10,372 nucleotides of DNA from NCBI GenBank assembly GCA_964415185.1, contig CAYPZI010000106.1:1-10372 (forward strand), written 5' to 3'. Both the position numbers and the translations under genes were made by a program. Positions 1 through 7,669 of the stretch are shown one piece after another. This stretch comes from CAYVBJ01 sp964415185. Its GTDB lineage: Bacteria > Bacteroidota > Rhodothermia > Balneolales > Balneolaceae. The first letter of the stretch is position 1. Each line of letters opens with the position of its first letter. The notes below the pieces were generated by a model. That model ran no database searches. It saw only the letters and a list, made by a program, of their open reading frames with translations, and was not told the origin of the DNA.

Positions 1-222
1 CCCGCGTCTGATTTTTAGACCTTCTTCTAAAAAGGGAGATACAATTCCCGCATTCCTGAAAAGTTCAAGTGAAACGGGATGAATCCCCAGGGATTTGGAA
101 TGAAGGTCAATTTCCGTATTCTTCTCAAGCACCCGGCAACTGATGCCCGATTGATGCAACTGCCCCGCAAGAAATAGCCCTACAGGTCCACCTCCGGCTA
201 TGATTACTTCCGCATCTTTCAT
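1..222 (-). CDS. FAD-dependent monooxygenase, N-terminal 74 residues (runs off left edge)
   Basis: The visible part is 74 codons from an ATG at 222; the rest lies beyond the window. It opens with a beta strand followed by a Rossmann FAD-binding motif, AGGGPVGLFLAG (residues 9-20), and an acidic residue closing the second strand (E33 in VLEK), which in this fold contacts the ribose of FAD. The following segment, SKSLGIHPVSLELFRNAGI (about 42-60), matches the conserved region after the first helix in the PF01494 flavoprotein hydroxylase family. Its ATG overlaps the methyltransferase stop codon (ATGA, 219-222), so translation is probably coupled. In the context of a type III polyketide synthase and a methyltransferase, the likely role is hydroxylation of the aromatic polyketide, as SrsC does in Streptomyces griseus. 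That role is inference. The catalytic and substrate-binding halves are not visible, so a geranylgeranyl-reductase-like or other PF01494 relative cannot be excluded. Confidence 0.85.
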   Translation of the reverse strand, partial: MKDAEVIIAGGGPVGLFLAGQLHQSGISCRVLEKNTEIDLHSKSLGIHPVSLELFRNAGIVSPFLEEGLKIRRG

Positions 223-920
223 TGTTCAGCACTGTATGTTGCGATTAGCCTGTAGGGAAAAAGCCGGTTTACTATCCAGCCGGCCGGCAGCATTTCTTGC
301 AGTTCACGTTTTGTAAAACTACGGCGGATTGAGAGTGGTCCGTCTGTTGGAATAAATGTATTTCGGTAGAGCAGGGGAGACACGGCAGAAAAAAAGATCC
401 AGGCAAGATCTCCCCGCTCAATATCATTAAACAAGACTTTCCGGCTTGCCAGTTTTTCTGCATCCCGGCAGAGCCGACTAATCTCATATTCTTTCAGATG
501 ATGCAAAAGGTGGTTTGAGATCACAAAGTCAAAACGGTACTTGTCCACGGCCAGTTCACCTGAATCGGCATGCAGATACTCGATATTTTGTAAATCAGAA
601 TTGGATTTTGCAAACCGGATGGCTCTTTTATCCGGATCGATGGCTGTAATTTTCAGGTTCAGGTTGTCTTTTTGTGCAAGTTGGGATAAAAGCCTTGGTA
701 GGTCCCCGCCGCCTGTGCCGATGTCGAGAAGTGTAACATTGTGCGCCGATTTCAAGAGCACCGGCCGAATCTCTTTCTTGTAGATTCGATCCCACTGCGA
801 CAACAACCGGTTCATGCGGTCAAATGCGCGGTAGGTTCTGTTCAGGCCTTCCCGGCTGCACGCAGGGTCGTCCATGATTTCCTTCAATTCGGGGTTACGC
901 TGCGAGAGGATAACGGGCAC
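219..920 (-). CDS. Class I SAM-dependent methyltransferase of the polyketide cluster
   Basis: A 233-residue soluble methyltransferase. The SAM-binding motif I is LLDIGTGGGDLP (64-75). An acidic residue at the end of strand 2 (D95 in AIDPD), HADS (117-120) and FDFVISNHLLHHL (130-142) complete the usual class I Rossmann signature. The N-terminal MDDP segment (16-19) followed by an R/N-rich helix is typical of methyltransferases paired with bacterial type III PKS genes. It lies 43 nt after the polyketide synthase and overlaps the flavoprotein gene by 4 nt, so it most likely methylates the polyketide product or an intermediate; this is inferred from context. The given start is GTG, with an in-frame stop two codons upstream. 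An ATG at 875 (M16), preceded by AAGGA at 880-884, is an alternative and would give 218 residues. Family members usually have some residues before MDDP, so I kept the longer form. The target (O- or C-methylation) cannot be told from sequence. Confidence 0.85.
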   Translation of the reverse strand: MPVILSQRNPELKEIMDDPACSREGLNRTYRAFDRMNRLLSQWDRIYKKEIRPVLLKSAHNVTLLDIGTGGGDLPRLLSQLAQKDNLNLKITAIDPDKRAIRFAKSNSDLQNIEYLHADSGELAVDKYRFDFVISNHLLHHLKEYEISRLCRDAEKLASRKVLFNDIERGDLAWIFFSAVSPLLYRNTFIPTDGPLSIRRSFTKRELQEMLPAGWIVNRLFPYRLIATYSAEQ

Positions 921-963
921 AATTTAGAAATTTGTTAAAGTTTCACATGACGAGCTTTCAATC

Positions 964-2055
964 TCAGTCCCGGCACAGATGGGCACTTTCGATCGTGAGT
1001 CCGGGCCCGAATGCAAGGGCTATGATATTTTCCCCGCCGTCATAATTATCATTCATCATTTCCCGAAGTACAAAAAGGATGGTAGCGCTGCTCATATTAC
1101 CGTAGTTGTTGAGCACTTTTCTGGACTCTGTCAGCGACCCGCTTTTCATTCCCATAAAATTTTCAACCTTATCCAGGATGGCCCTGCCACCGGGATGTAC
1201 AGCCCAGCGGTGAACTTCATCAGCCGGCAGCCCATATTTTTTTAAAAGTGGTTTGATATAATCCTCAAGTCCTGATATAAGCAGATCAGGAATGTAGGTT
1301 GACAGCACCATGTTAAAGCCCTGGTCACCGATCGACCAGGCCATATCTTCCGAGCCTTTTTTGGTAACGGTTGATGAAAACCCTGAAATTTTCAAGCGGT
1401 TGTTTCCAAATTCTCTCGAGCTTACAATGGCACCTGCCGCACCGTCGCCAAATACGGATGCGGAAATCAGGTCGTCGGTTTTCGGATTGGCCTGGAAGTG
1501 AAGGCTGCAAAGCTCAGCCGATACCACCATCACTGTTGCCTCGGGATCATTTTCGGCCAGTTTTGCGGCAAGTTTGAGAGCAGGAATAGCTGCATAACAT
1601 CCCATAAAGCCGAGATGATAACGCTCCGTTTGTGGATTCAATCCGGCATGTTTGATAATATCATAATCGGGGCCGGGTGCATAGAATCCGGTACAGGAAA
1701 CCGTAACCAGGTGTGTGATGGAAGTTGGTTTCAGGCCGCTTTCCTGAAGAAGCTTTTTAGCCGTCTCAATGAAAAGCTTTCGGCTTTCCCTGATATAGAT
1801 GTCATTCCTGAAACCGGTTGGGGGCGCTGCGCCGTGTCCGTTAAAAAAGAGCATGGGTGATTCCTCAGGACCAGCGTTAAAATCCTTCAAAACCGAATAT
1901 CTTTTGCTGATGCCGGAACGGCTGTAAATTTGGTGGAGAATACGTTCCTGTGTTTCGTTTTCCGCGACAATCTCTTTCATTTTGTCGCGCAGTTTCTCCT
2001 GACAATATTCATATTCCGGAACGGCAGTTGAAATCAGGTTTAAATATGCAGGCAT
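964..2055 (-). CDS. Type III polyketide synthase (chalcone/stilbene synthase family)
   Basis: A 363-residue homodimeric-type ketosynthase, within the normal family length of 350-400. The full catalytic triad is present: Cys153 in LGFMGCYAAIPAL, His287 in RWAVHPGGRAIL and Asn320 in NNYGNMSSATILFVL. Other family marks are VSCTGFYAPGPD (119-130), FGDGAAGAI (202-210) and the C-terminal FGPGLTIE (349-356). The enzyme condenses a starter acyl thioester with malonyl-CoA and cyclises the chain to a resorcinol, pyrone or phloroglucinol. Bacterial homologues next to a methyltransferase and a flavin hydroxylase commonly use long-chain fatty acyl starters and make phenolic lipids (SrsA, alkylresorcinol synthase). 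The starter and ring type here are inference. It starts with ATG without a Shine-Dalgarno sequence and is the first gene of an apparent three-gene operon. Automatic annotation may call it naringenin-chalcone synthase, which should not be taken literally. Confidence 0.95.
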   Translation of the reverse strand: MPAYLNLISTAVPEYEYCQEKLRDKMKEIVAENETQERILHQIYSRSGISKRYSVLKDFNAGPEESPMLFFNGHGAAPPTGFRNDIYIRESRKLFIETAKKLLQESGLKPTSITHLVTVSCTGFYAPGPDYDIIKHAGLNPQTERYHLGFMGCYAAIPALKLAAKLAENDPEATVMVVSAELCSLHFQANPKTDDLISASVFGDGAAGAIVSSREFGNNRLKISGFSSTVTKKGSEDMAWSIGDQGFNMVLSTYIPDLLISGLEDYIKPLLKKYGLPADEVHRWAVHPGGRAILDKVENFMGMKSGSLTESRKVLNNYGNMSSATILFVLREMMNDNYDGGENIIALAFGPGLTIESAHLCRD

Positions 2056-2088
2056 ATGTTTAAAGGTTTATATAGATTGTCAACGGTT

Positions 2089-2109
2089 CGGGTAATAAAA
2101 TAATACCCG
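2089..2109. promoter_or_regulatory. 21-bp imperfect palindrome upstream of the polyketide operon (candidate operator)
   Basis: The half-sites CGGGTA (2089-2094) and TACCCG (2104-2109) flank an A/T core, and 8 of 10 base pairs about the centre at 2099 are symmetric. The inner edge is 33 nt from the polyketide synthase start codon. AT-rich -10-like bases (TATATAAA on the minus strand, 2074-2067) and a TTGACA (2083-2078) lie between it and the gene, but no well-spaced promoter pair could be fixed. The position and symmetry suit a transcription-factor site, but no regulator gene is visible, so this is a proposal from sequence only. Confidence 0.3.
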
Positions 2110-2222
2110 GTACAGAAAATAAGCTATTACAGGTGCCAATCGTTCAGTAGTGATAAAAAACCCCTGACTTAACGTATAAATTGAAGTCGTGATTTTGTAG
2201 TTGTAACAGATTTGTACCGGGT
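2105..2222. repeat. 10-bp perfect inverted repeat spanning the intergenic region
   Basis: ACCCGGTACA (2105-2114) and TGTACCGGGT (2213-2222) are exact reverse complements separated by 98 bp. The left arm shares its ACCCG with the right half of the 21-bp dyad at 2089-2109, so the same word occurs in three places within 135 bp. The stretch between the arms is non-coding. On the minus strand it holds a weak TTG...TATTTTCTG arrangement (2139-2113) that loosely resembles the Bacteroidota -33/-7 promoter. The repeat could be paired binding sites for a looping regulator, or chance. No terminator for the upstream MATE gene is evident; CACTAGTG at 2284-2291 is palindromic but has no T-tract. Confidence 0.35.
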
Positions 2223-2306
2223 TCATTGGTCCGTTGTATGTTGTTTGTGGTTAAGCTATGTTAGGGATGGACAGTTGACATGACACTAGTGGCTGAGAGC
2301 TAACCC

Positions 2307-3656
2307 TCACCTTTTCGTCTGCTGCCAGAAGCGGGCATTATGCAGGAAAGCTGCCACGGTCAGTCCGAAGATGAGCCCAATCCAGAGGCCCTGCGGCCCC
2401 CAATCCATAGTGAATCCCAGGATCCATGCAACCGGAAGCCCAACTATCCAGTAGGCAAACAGGTTAACAAACATGGGTACTTTTGTGTCCTTCAATCCTC
2501 TAAGTGCTCCGAAGCCGCTCACCTGCAAACCGTCCGATATCTGGAAAATAGCTGCCATATAAATAAGCTGTACTGCAATGGTTATAACTTCTGCATCGGA
2601 CGTGTAAATGGAAGCAATTTCGTATGGAAAAAGATACATCAAAAGAGCAGTAATTGACATAAAAGCGGTACAGATCAGAACACCTGTAAATCCCCTGAAC
2701 CGTGCTGTCTCAATGTTTCGCTTTCCGGCGGCATTTCCCACTCTTGCTGTTATGGCAATGGAGAGGCCAAAAGGTACCATGAAGGCCATAGCGGCAAAAT
2801 TGATGGCTACCTGGTGTCCCGCAACGGCAATGGTGCCGATAGATCCCATCAGCAGGCTCACGAGTGCAAAAAGCGTAACTTCCATCGTTGAGCTGATGCC
2901 AATCGGTACCCCGATCCGGACCATCTCTTTAAAATAATTATATTCAGGCCAGCGGAATTTTTTGAATATTTCAAACCGTTGATAGCTGCTGAATGTAGAT
3001 GTAAACCATGCCATTCCGGCAAACATCACACAAAATACGATAGAAGAGGCATAGCCCGTGCCTACTGCTCCAAGTTGAGGAAATCCGAGTTTGCCATACA
3101 TCAGGATGTAATTGGCAGGTATGTTGACAAGCACGCCAATCAATGCCACATACATGGCGGGCCGGGTAACGGAAAGCCCTTCGTTGAAATAGCGGAGAGC
3201 CCCGTATGCATAAGCGGGAAATATGCCCCAGGAGATGGCTTTCAGGTAGCCGTCGGCAACAGGGATCACTTCGGCACTTACATCCAGCCAGGCCATTATA
3301 ATTTCGAGGTTTCTCAAAATAAAGAAGCTTGGTAGTGCAAGAATCTGGCTCAGCCACAGTACTTGCCTCGCATTTTTACCGATGAGGTGGAATTCACGGC
3401 CTCCCAGGTTTTGTGCTACAATCGGGCTGACGGCCATCATGCAGCCGAGGCATAAAACCACAAACGGCAGCAGCACGCTTGAGCCGACTGCAACCGCGGC
3501 CAGGTCGGTGGCAGACAGCCTTCCGGCCATTACCGTATCCACAAAGCTCATGCTCATCTGCAACAGTTGCGCAATGATGACGGGAACACCTACTTTCAGT
3601 AGCGTGCCGGCTTCCTCCAAAAACCGCTGTTTATAAATTCTGGTCGTTTCTATCAT
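2307..3656 (-). CDS. MATE-family multidrug/toxin efflux transporter (NorM-like)
   Basis: A 449-residue inner-membrane protein with the length and two-lobed, about 12-helix hydrophobicity expected of MatE (PF01554) exporters. It carries the three acidic residues known to matter for cation coupling in Vibrio cholerae NorM, in the same contexts: D40 in SFVDTVMAGR, E259 in SSTMEVTLF and D375 in FQISDGLQVSGFGALRG. The paired motif PANYILMYG (180-188) in the N lobe and the GLRG-type loop in the C lobe also fit. The likely role is Na+- or H+-driven export of cationic or amphipathic compounds. It lies upstream of the polyketide operon on the same strand, 251 nt away. Export of that product is possible, but only proximity supports it. 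It follows the kinase gene after 100 nt and has an ATG start with no Shine-Dalgarno sequence. Confidence 0.93.
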   Translation of the reverse strand: MIETTRIYKQRFLEEAGTLLKVGVPVIIAQLLQMSMSFVDTVMAGRLSATDLAAVAVGSSVLLPFVVLCLGCMMAVSPIVAQNLGGREFHLIGKNARQVLWLSQILALPSFFILRNLEIIMAWLDVSAEVIPVADGYLKAISWGIFPAYAYGALRYFNEGLSVTRPAMYVALIGVLVNIPANYILMYGKLGFPQLGAVGTGYASSIVFCVMFAGMAWFTSTFSSYQRFEIFKKFRWPEYNYFKEMVRIGVPIGISSTMEVTLFALVSLLMGSIGTIAVAGHQVAINFAAMAFMVPFGLSIAITARVGNAAGKRNIETARFRGFTGVLICTAFMSITALLMYLFPYEIASIYTSDAEVITIAVQLIYMAAIFQISDGLQVSGFGALRGLKDTKVPMFVNLFAYWIVGLPVAWILGFTMDWGPQGLWIGLIFGLTVAAFLHNARFWQQTKR

Positions 3657-3666
3657 GTAAACCGGG

Positions 3667-3674
3667 CAAAAATA
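3667..3674 (-). promoter_or_regulatory. Possible Bacteroidota-type -7 element for the MATE gene
   Basis: On the minus strand 3674-3667 reads TATTTTTG, which fits the Bacteroidota -7 consensus TAnnTTTG. A T-rich tract about 20 nt upstream (minus-strand TTTTTC) is a poor match to the TTTG/TTG -33 element. A transcript from here would start within a few bases of the ATG at 3656 and be nearly leaderless. A 10-bp palindrome, TCTGTACAGA, lies at 3700-3709 just upstream. Confidence 0.25.
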
Positions 3675-3756
3675 TTCCGATGCAGATGGTACGGAAAAAT
3701 CTGTACAGAAGTTTTATTGAAAATGAATTATGAGTCTATAAAATCAATCAAGCACT

Positions 3757-6700
3757 TTATTGCCTGTTTTTCAAGGGAAGTGTGAGCTTAAATGTAGTCC
3801 CGTCACCGTTTTTTGTTGAAAAGCCGATAGTGCCGTTATGAGCTTCAACGATTTGGCGCGATATGGCAAGCCCCAGGCCGGTGCCGCTCGACTTGGTGGA
3901 AAAGTTGGGTACAAAAATCTTATCCCTGTCCTCCTCAGGAATTCCAGGGCCCTCATCATCGATTGAAACTACGGCATTATTCATGGATTTTTTCAGGCTG
4001 ATCCGGATTTCACCGCAGTGATCCATGGCTTCCATGCCGTTTTTAATAAGGTTGATGAGAACCCTTCTTATTTCATCGGCAACTCCCATTACGAAAATCT
4101 CGGATTCCGGTTGATCAAGGCATACTTTCATTTCGTCATCATTCGAATACAATTCAGTAACAGATTTAAGCAATTTATTAAGATTGACTTCCTTAAACGG
4201 TTCTCTCACCGGCTTTGCAAATTTGGAAAAATCGGTAGCGATTTTGTTCAGGGATTCGATCTGATCGATAATGTTATTGGCAAGTTTTTCAACTTGCGGC
4301 TTTAGTTCTTCAGCGTTTCCGGGATTTTGCTGCAGGCGCCGCTGCAGGTATTGAAGGTTGAGTTTCATCGGTGTAAGCGGGTTTTTGATCTCATGTGCAA
4401 CCTGTTGTGCCATCTCTTTCCATGCTGCTTCCCGTTCGGCTTTGGCCAGCTCAATCTGAAGTTCTTTCAGCCTCTTTACCATAAAATTATATGCTTCAGA
4501 AAGGGTGCCAATCTCATCGTGGCTCGTAACAGGCAGCCTGGTATTAAATTTGCCTTCCGAAATTTTGTCGAGCCCCGACCGTATTTTTTCGATCGGTTTG
4601 GTAAGCTGTTTTGAAAACAAGGCGATGGCAACAATAAATAAGCTGAAAATGATAAAATAGACAATCAGCAGGTAACTGGTAGTTTCAAGAATTCTGGCTG
4701 TATAGACGGGCGATTGTACAAATGTAGGTATGGCAAATGCGGCGACAGGCTTGTCCTGCTCATTAAGGATTGATTTATATCCGATGAGTAGTTCCTCTTC
4801 ACCAATCTTTGTGCGGTCAAGAATATGCCGGCGCTGGCGGTTATAAAGAAAATCGAATACAGTGTAAGGCATGATCCGGGGAACCAGGTGCTGCTGGAAT
4901 ATCTGTGGCGTGGATGATTGACTCACAGTAACCTGTTCATAGAAAATGATATCCGAGTCAAAACTACCAGCCGAGATGATCAGATCGAACGTGTCTGCAG
5001 CATTACGGTCCGAAATAATTTCGGTGCCTGCAAGTCCGGTTACATTATTAAGTTTGGTAATTAGATCTTTTTCAAGCTGACTTTTGAATTGTCTGTTCAT
5101 TGTATCATTTGTCGCCGCAACCAGAAAAATGAGGAAGATCAGGATAGAAAATGTAAGCCCGTCCACAAGCCTGCCCTGGAATCTTCTGTTTTGCTTGAAT
5201 AGAGTAAATGATGACTTCCCAAAAATTTTTATGATGAAGAATAACACCAAACCAAAAATCAAAATTGAAGCGTTGAACCTGAAAAAAGAAAACAGATGCA
5301 CATTGAAACCGGCTGCAGGGGTACTTGCCTTAACGATGGTGTGAGAACCGGTTTCAGAATCCGTGTATTGTTTTAGAAGGATTTCACGGAATATGCCATC
5401 AGTAGTGTTATTTGAAATATAGGCGATGGAGTCACGCAGGGCTATTTCTATTTCACGGGATGGAAGCCTGTTGTATTCGGGCTGGCCTTCGTAAAAACCT
5501 TTTTGAGAACTTCGTGTAAGGACACTATCCGTAAATTCGGCAATATAGTAACTTGATTTCCACTCGTCACCCGAGGAGGCAGCTAATACTGCACGTATCG
5601 GTTTGTTGAAATCGGGGCGTTCCCTGTATACTGAGGTAAAAATCCACGCGATGATTTTATCAGGATTCAGGTCATCATAGATCGGGATCCAGCCCCTGTG
5701 AAGAGATGAATAGCGGTCACTGAGCCCCTCCGGTTTGTCGCGTATTACAGGCCTGTTGGTTTCCCGGCGAATCTGTTCACCGCGGTAAGATACTACCATC
5801 AAATCCACATCAAAAAAAGAAGTCCATGCCGGAGAATCGAGGGTGGTAGAATAGTCGGCAATAAGTGAACCGTCGGGCTTCAGTAGTTTGATATCGAAAG
5901 AGTATTCGCGCCAGCCGGGTTGAATACTTGCATTCACTGCCCGCTGAAATTGGGATTGAACTATGGGAGGCCTGTTTTCAATATCTTCTTGGGTGAGGAA
6001 GATGAGCCGTTGTTCTATAAGTGCCAGGATTCGGCGGGTGATCTCGCGGGTTGCATCGGTATCTTCCCTTGCAAATGTTTTGGCAGCGGCAAGCAGGTTG
6101 GCATTCCGTTTCAGGTCATGCGATTTCGAAATAAACACGTAGCCGCTGATCGCAATCAGTAAAGAACTAAAAAAAATGATTCTGAATCCTGATATTTTAC
6201 CGATTCCTTCAGGATATTTGTTATAAAGAAACCCGGTGATTAAGACGGTAGCAAACATTGCTGCGGCAAAGTAAAATTTCCAGGTGAGAAGGATTTGCTC
6301 TTCAATTATAAAACCGTATAAAAAAAGGCTGATTAAAAAACCGAAAGAAGCAAGTAATATAACTATGACGGATTTTTCGGGTTCATTTTGAAATAACCAG
6401 TAATCCGTTAAAAGCAGAAGCAACAAAAGAGAACCGATCGCAAGGGCATATAAAAGGTAGAAAAGGAGAGCTTTGGCGTCGGGGTAGACCGTGATGCCTG
6501 TCAATTCAAAATCTACATTCAGGATAAAATTATATGTGATTTCAATAAAGAAAAGAATCAAAAAGGCAGATAAAATTCCAAACAGGGCAGAGTACGCAAA
6601 AGTCAGAAAATGCCTGTTTCCCGGCGAAAATGGGCTTTTCGTCTTTGAAAAGATAAAAACCGATGCAGTTAAACAGCAGATGAAAAAAGTATGCATCGAA

Positions 6701-7644
6701 TATGTGGCGATCTGCACAGCGGCATCAAAGTTGGAAGTTTCAACTGCAGGCAACAAACCGTTTACAAGTATTGCCGGGAAATTGTTTTGCAATAAAAGAT
6801 ACCAGCTCGCTGTGAGATAAACGGAAACAAAAACAAACAGTAGACTGTTGTTGTATTTTGAAAATATCATCAACAGAAAAATGATACTCAGCATGAATAA
6901 CCATGTGCGCAGCGACATGCTGAGCCTGGAGTCGCGTTTTTCCTGCATCGCAATATAATTTTGCCGCTCTTCAGGATTCGCATAGACAACACCGGCAGAA
7001 TCCGCACCGTGCGACAATAGCAGTTCTTGCTGAAAATCCGGTGTTTGTTGCACCGGGTTGAAAAAGGAAAAAACCACGGGATAATTGCCACTTAGTGCAG
7101 GATCATCAGAAAGGTCGGTTTCCTGCCCGGCGGCTATCGGCAGAATATTATTTTGACTCAACCGCTTTGCAGTTACAAGCTGGTAGGCCTGGTTCCCGGT
7201 TAATTGCAGTTCCTGGAATCCGTACAAAAATGTGACATTATTTTGCTTCACTACAGAGATGTGAAGGGAATCAGCCGGAATATCCGGTACCACGGGTATT
7301 TCAGGAAATGAAAAACCGCTCCAGACGTGAAGGCTGCCGTTTCTGAAAAGAGTTGAAGTCCAGAAATCATAATTTTCTGTTATTTGATGGATAACTTGCC
7401 TGGAACTATTTCTCTCAAGCACTGCAGATATTTCGGACGCAAGAGAATTCGATTCCGAAATAAAATCGTCCCGGAATGTGTGAAATAGTTCCGCAGCCTG
7501 CCTTACGCTCTCTGCCATCTCCTGTTCGATTTCAGGAAGAGACCGGGTGGATTTGTGTGAATATTCATGCACAAGCCATGCTGAAAGGCTGACCATGAAC
7601 AGCGCGAGAAGGGCGTATAAATGTATATTACGCTTATAGCTCAA
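3757..7644 (-). CDS. Giant NtrY-like membrane sensor histidine kinase (1295 aa)
   Basis: A hybrid-free two-component kinase with an unusually large sensor half. My reading of the order: TM at about 8-25; extracytoplasmic domain at 26-245; a block of about eight TM helices (246-262, 267-285, 311-333, 347-370, 391-413, 424-446, 455-473, 486-505); second extracytoplasmic domain at 506-784; TM at 785-806 and 826-844; third extracytoplasmic domain at 845-987; TM at 988-1010; HAMP at 1011-1063; HisKA with H1084 in AHEIKNPLTPMKLNLQYL; then HATPase_c with N box NLIKN (1198-1202), G1 DDEGPGIP (1229-1236), F box FVPNF and G2 GTGLGL (1254-1259). The H-box context (AWKEMAQQVAHEIKNPLTP) is the NtrY signature, but no PAS domain follows HAMP. 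All catalytic motifs are intact, so it should autophosphorylate. The start is TTG, with an in-frame stop two codons upstream; the positively charged N-terminus leading into a TM fits that start. No response regulator is adjacent, and the signal is unknown. Confidence 0.92.
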   Translation of the reverse strand: MSYKRNIHLYALLALFMVSLSAWLVHEYSHKSTRSLPEIEQEMAESVRQAAELFHTFRDDFISESNSLASEISAVLERNSSRQVIHQITENYDFWTSTLFRNGSLHVWSGFSFPEIPVVPDIPADSLHISVVKQNNVTFLYGFQELQLTGNQAYQLVTAKRLSQNNILPIAAGQETDLSDDPALSGNYPVVFSFFNPVQQTPDFQQELLLSHGADSAGVVYANPEERQNYIAMQEKRDSRLSMSLRTWLFMLSIIFLLMIFSKYNNSLLFVFVSVYLTASWYLLLQNNFPAILVNGLLPAVETSNFDAAVQIATYSMHTFFICCLTASVFIFSKTKSPFSPGNRHFLTFAYSALFGILSAFLILFFIEITYNFILNVDFELTGITVYPDAKALLFYLLYALAIGSLLLLLLLTDYWLFQNEPEKSVIVILLASFGFLISLFLYGFIIEEQILLTWKFYFAAAMFATVLITGFLYNKYPEGIGKISGFRIIFFSSLLIAISGYVFISKSHDLKRNANLLAAAKTFAREDTDATREITRRILALIEQRLIFLTQEDIENRPPIVQSQFQRAVNASIQPGWREYSFDIKLLKPDGSLIADYSTTLDSPAWTSFFDVDLMVVSYRGEQIRRETNRPVIRDKPEGLSDRYSSLHRGWIPIYDDLNPDKIIAWIFTSVYRERPDFNKPIRAVLAASSGDEWKSSYYIAEFTDSVLTRSSQKGFYEGQPEYNRLPSREIEIALRDSIAYISNNTTDGIFREILLKQYTDSETGSHTIVKASTPAAGFNVHLFSFFRFNASILIFGLVLFFIIKIFGKSSFTLFKQNRRFQGRLVDGLTFSILIFLIFLVAATNDTMNRQFKSQLEKDLITKLNNVTGLAGTEIISDRNAADTFDLIISAGSFDSDIIFYEQVTVSQSSTPQIFQQHLVPRIMPYTVFDFLYNRQRRHILDRTKIGEEELLIGYKSILNEQDKPVAAFAIPTFVQSPVYTARILETTSYLLIVYFIIFSLFIVAIALFSKQLTKPIEKIRSGLDKISEGKFNTRLPVTSHDEIGTLSEAYNFMVKRLKELQIELAKAEREAAWKEMAQQVAHEIKNPLTPMKLNLQYLQRRLQQNPGNAEELKPQVEKLANNIIDQIESLNKIATDFSKFAKPVREPFKEVNLNKLLKSVTELYSNDDEMKVCLDQPESEIFVMGVADEIRRVLINLIKNGMEAMDHCGEIRISLKKSMNNAVVSIDDEGPGIPEEDRDKIFVPNFSTKSSGTGLGLAISRQIVEAHNGTIGFSTKNGDGTTFKLTLPLKNRQ

Positions 7645-7669
7645 AATTCAGAAGATTATGAAATCGAAA

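Noticed and set aside
1498..1860. 120-codon open frame on the plus strand opposite the polyketide synthase
   Set aside because: It lies wholly within a gene with intact catalytic motifs, and its translation shows no domain, so it is a shadow frame.
2284..2291. CACTAGTG palindrome just after the MATE stop as a terminator
   Set aside because: Eight bases with no loop and no T-tract in the direction of transcription.
2056..2306. Riboswitch or small RNA in the gap before the polyketide operon
   Set aside because: Inverted repeats are present, but I recognise no known riboswitch core or terminator; better described as possible operators.
2971..3357. 128-codon open frame in another minus-strand frame inside the MATE gene
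   Set aside because: It overlaps well-supported transporter sequence and its translation is Cys/Arg-rich and non-domain-like.
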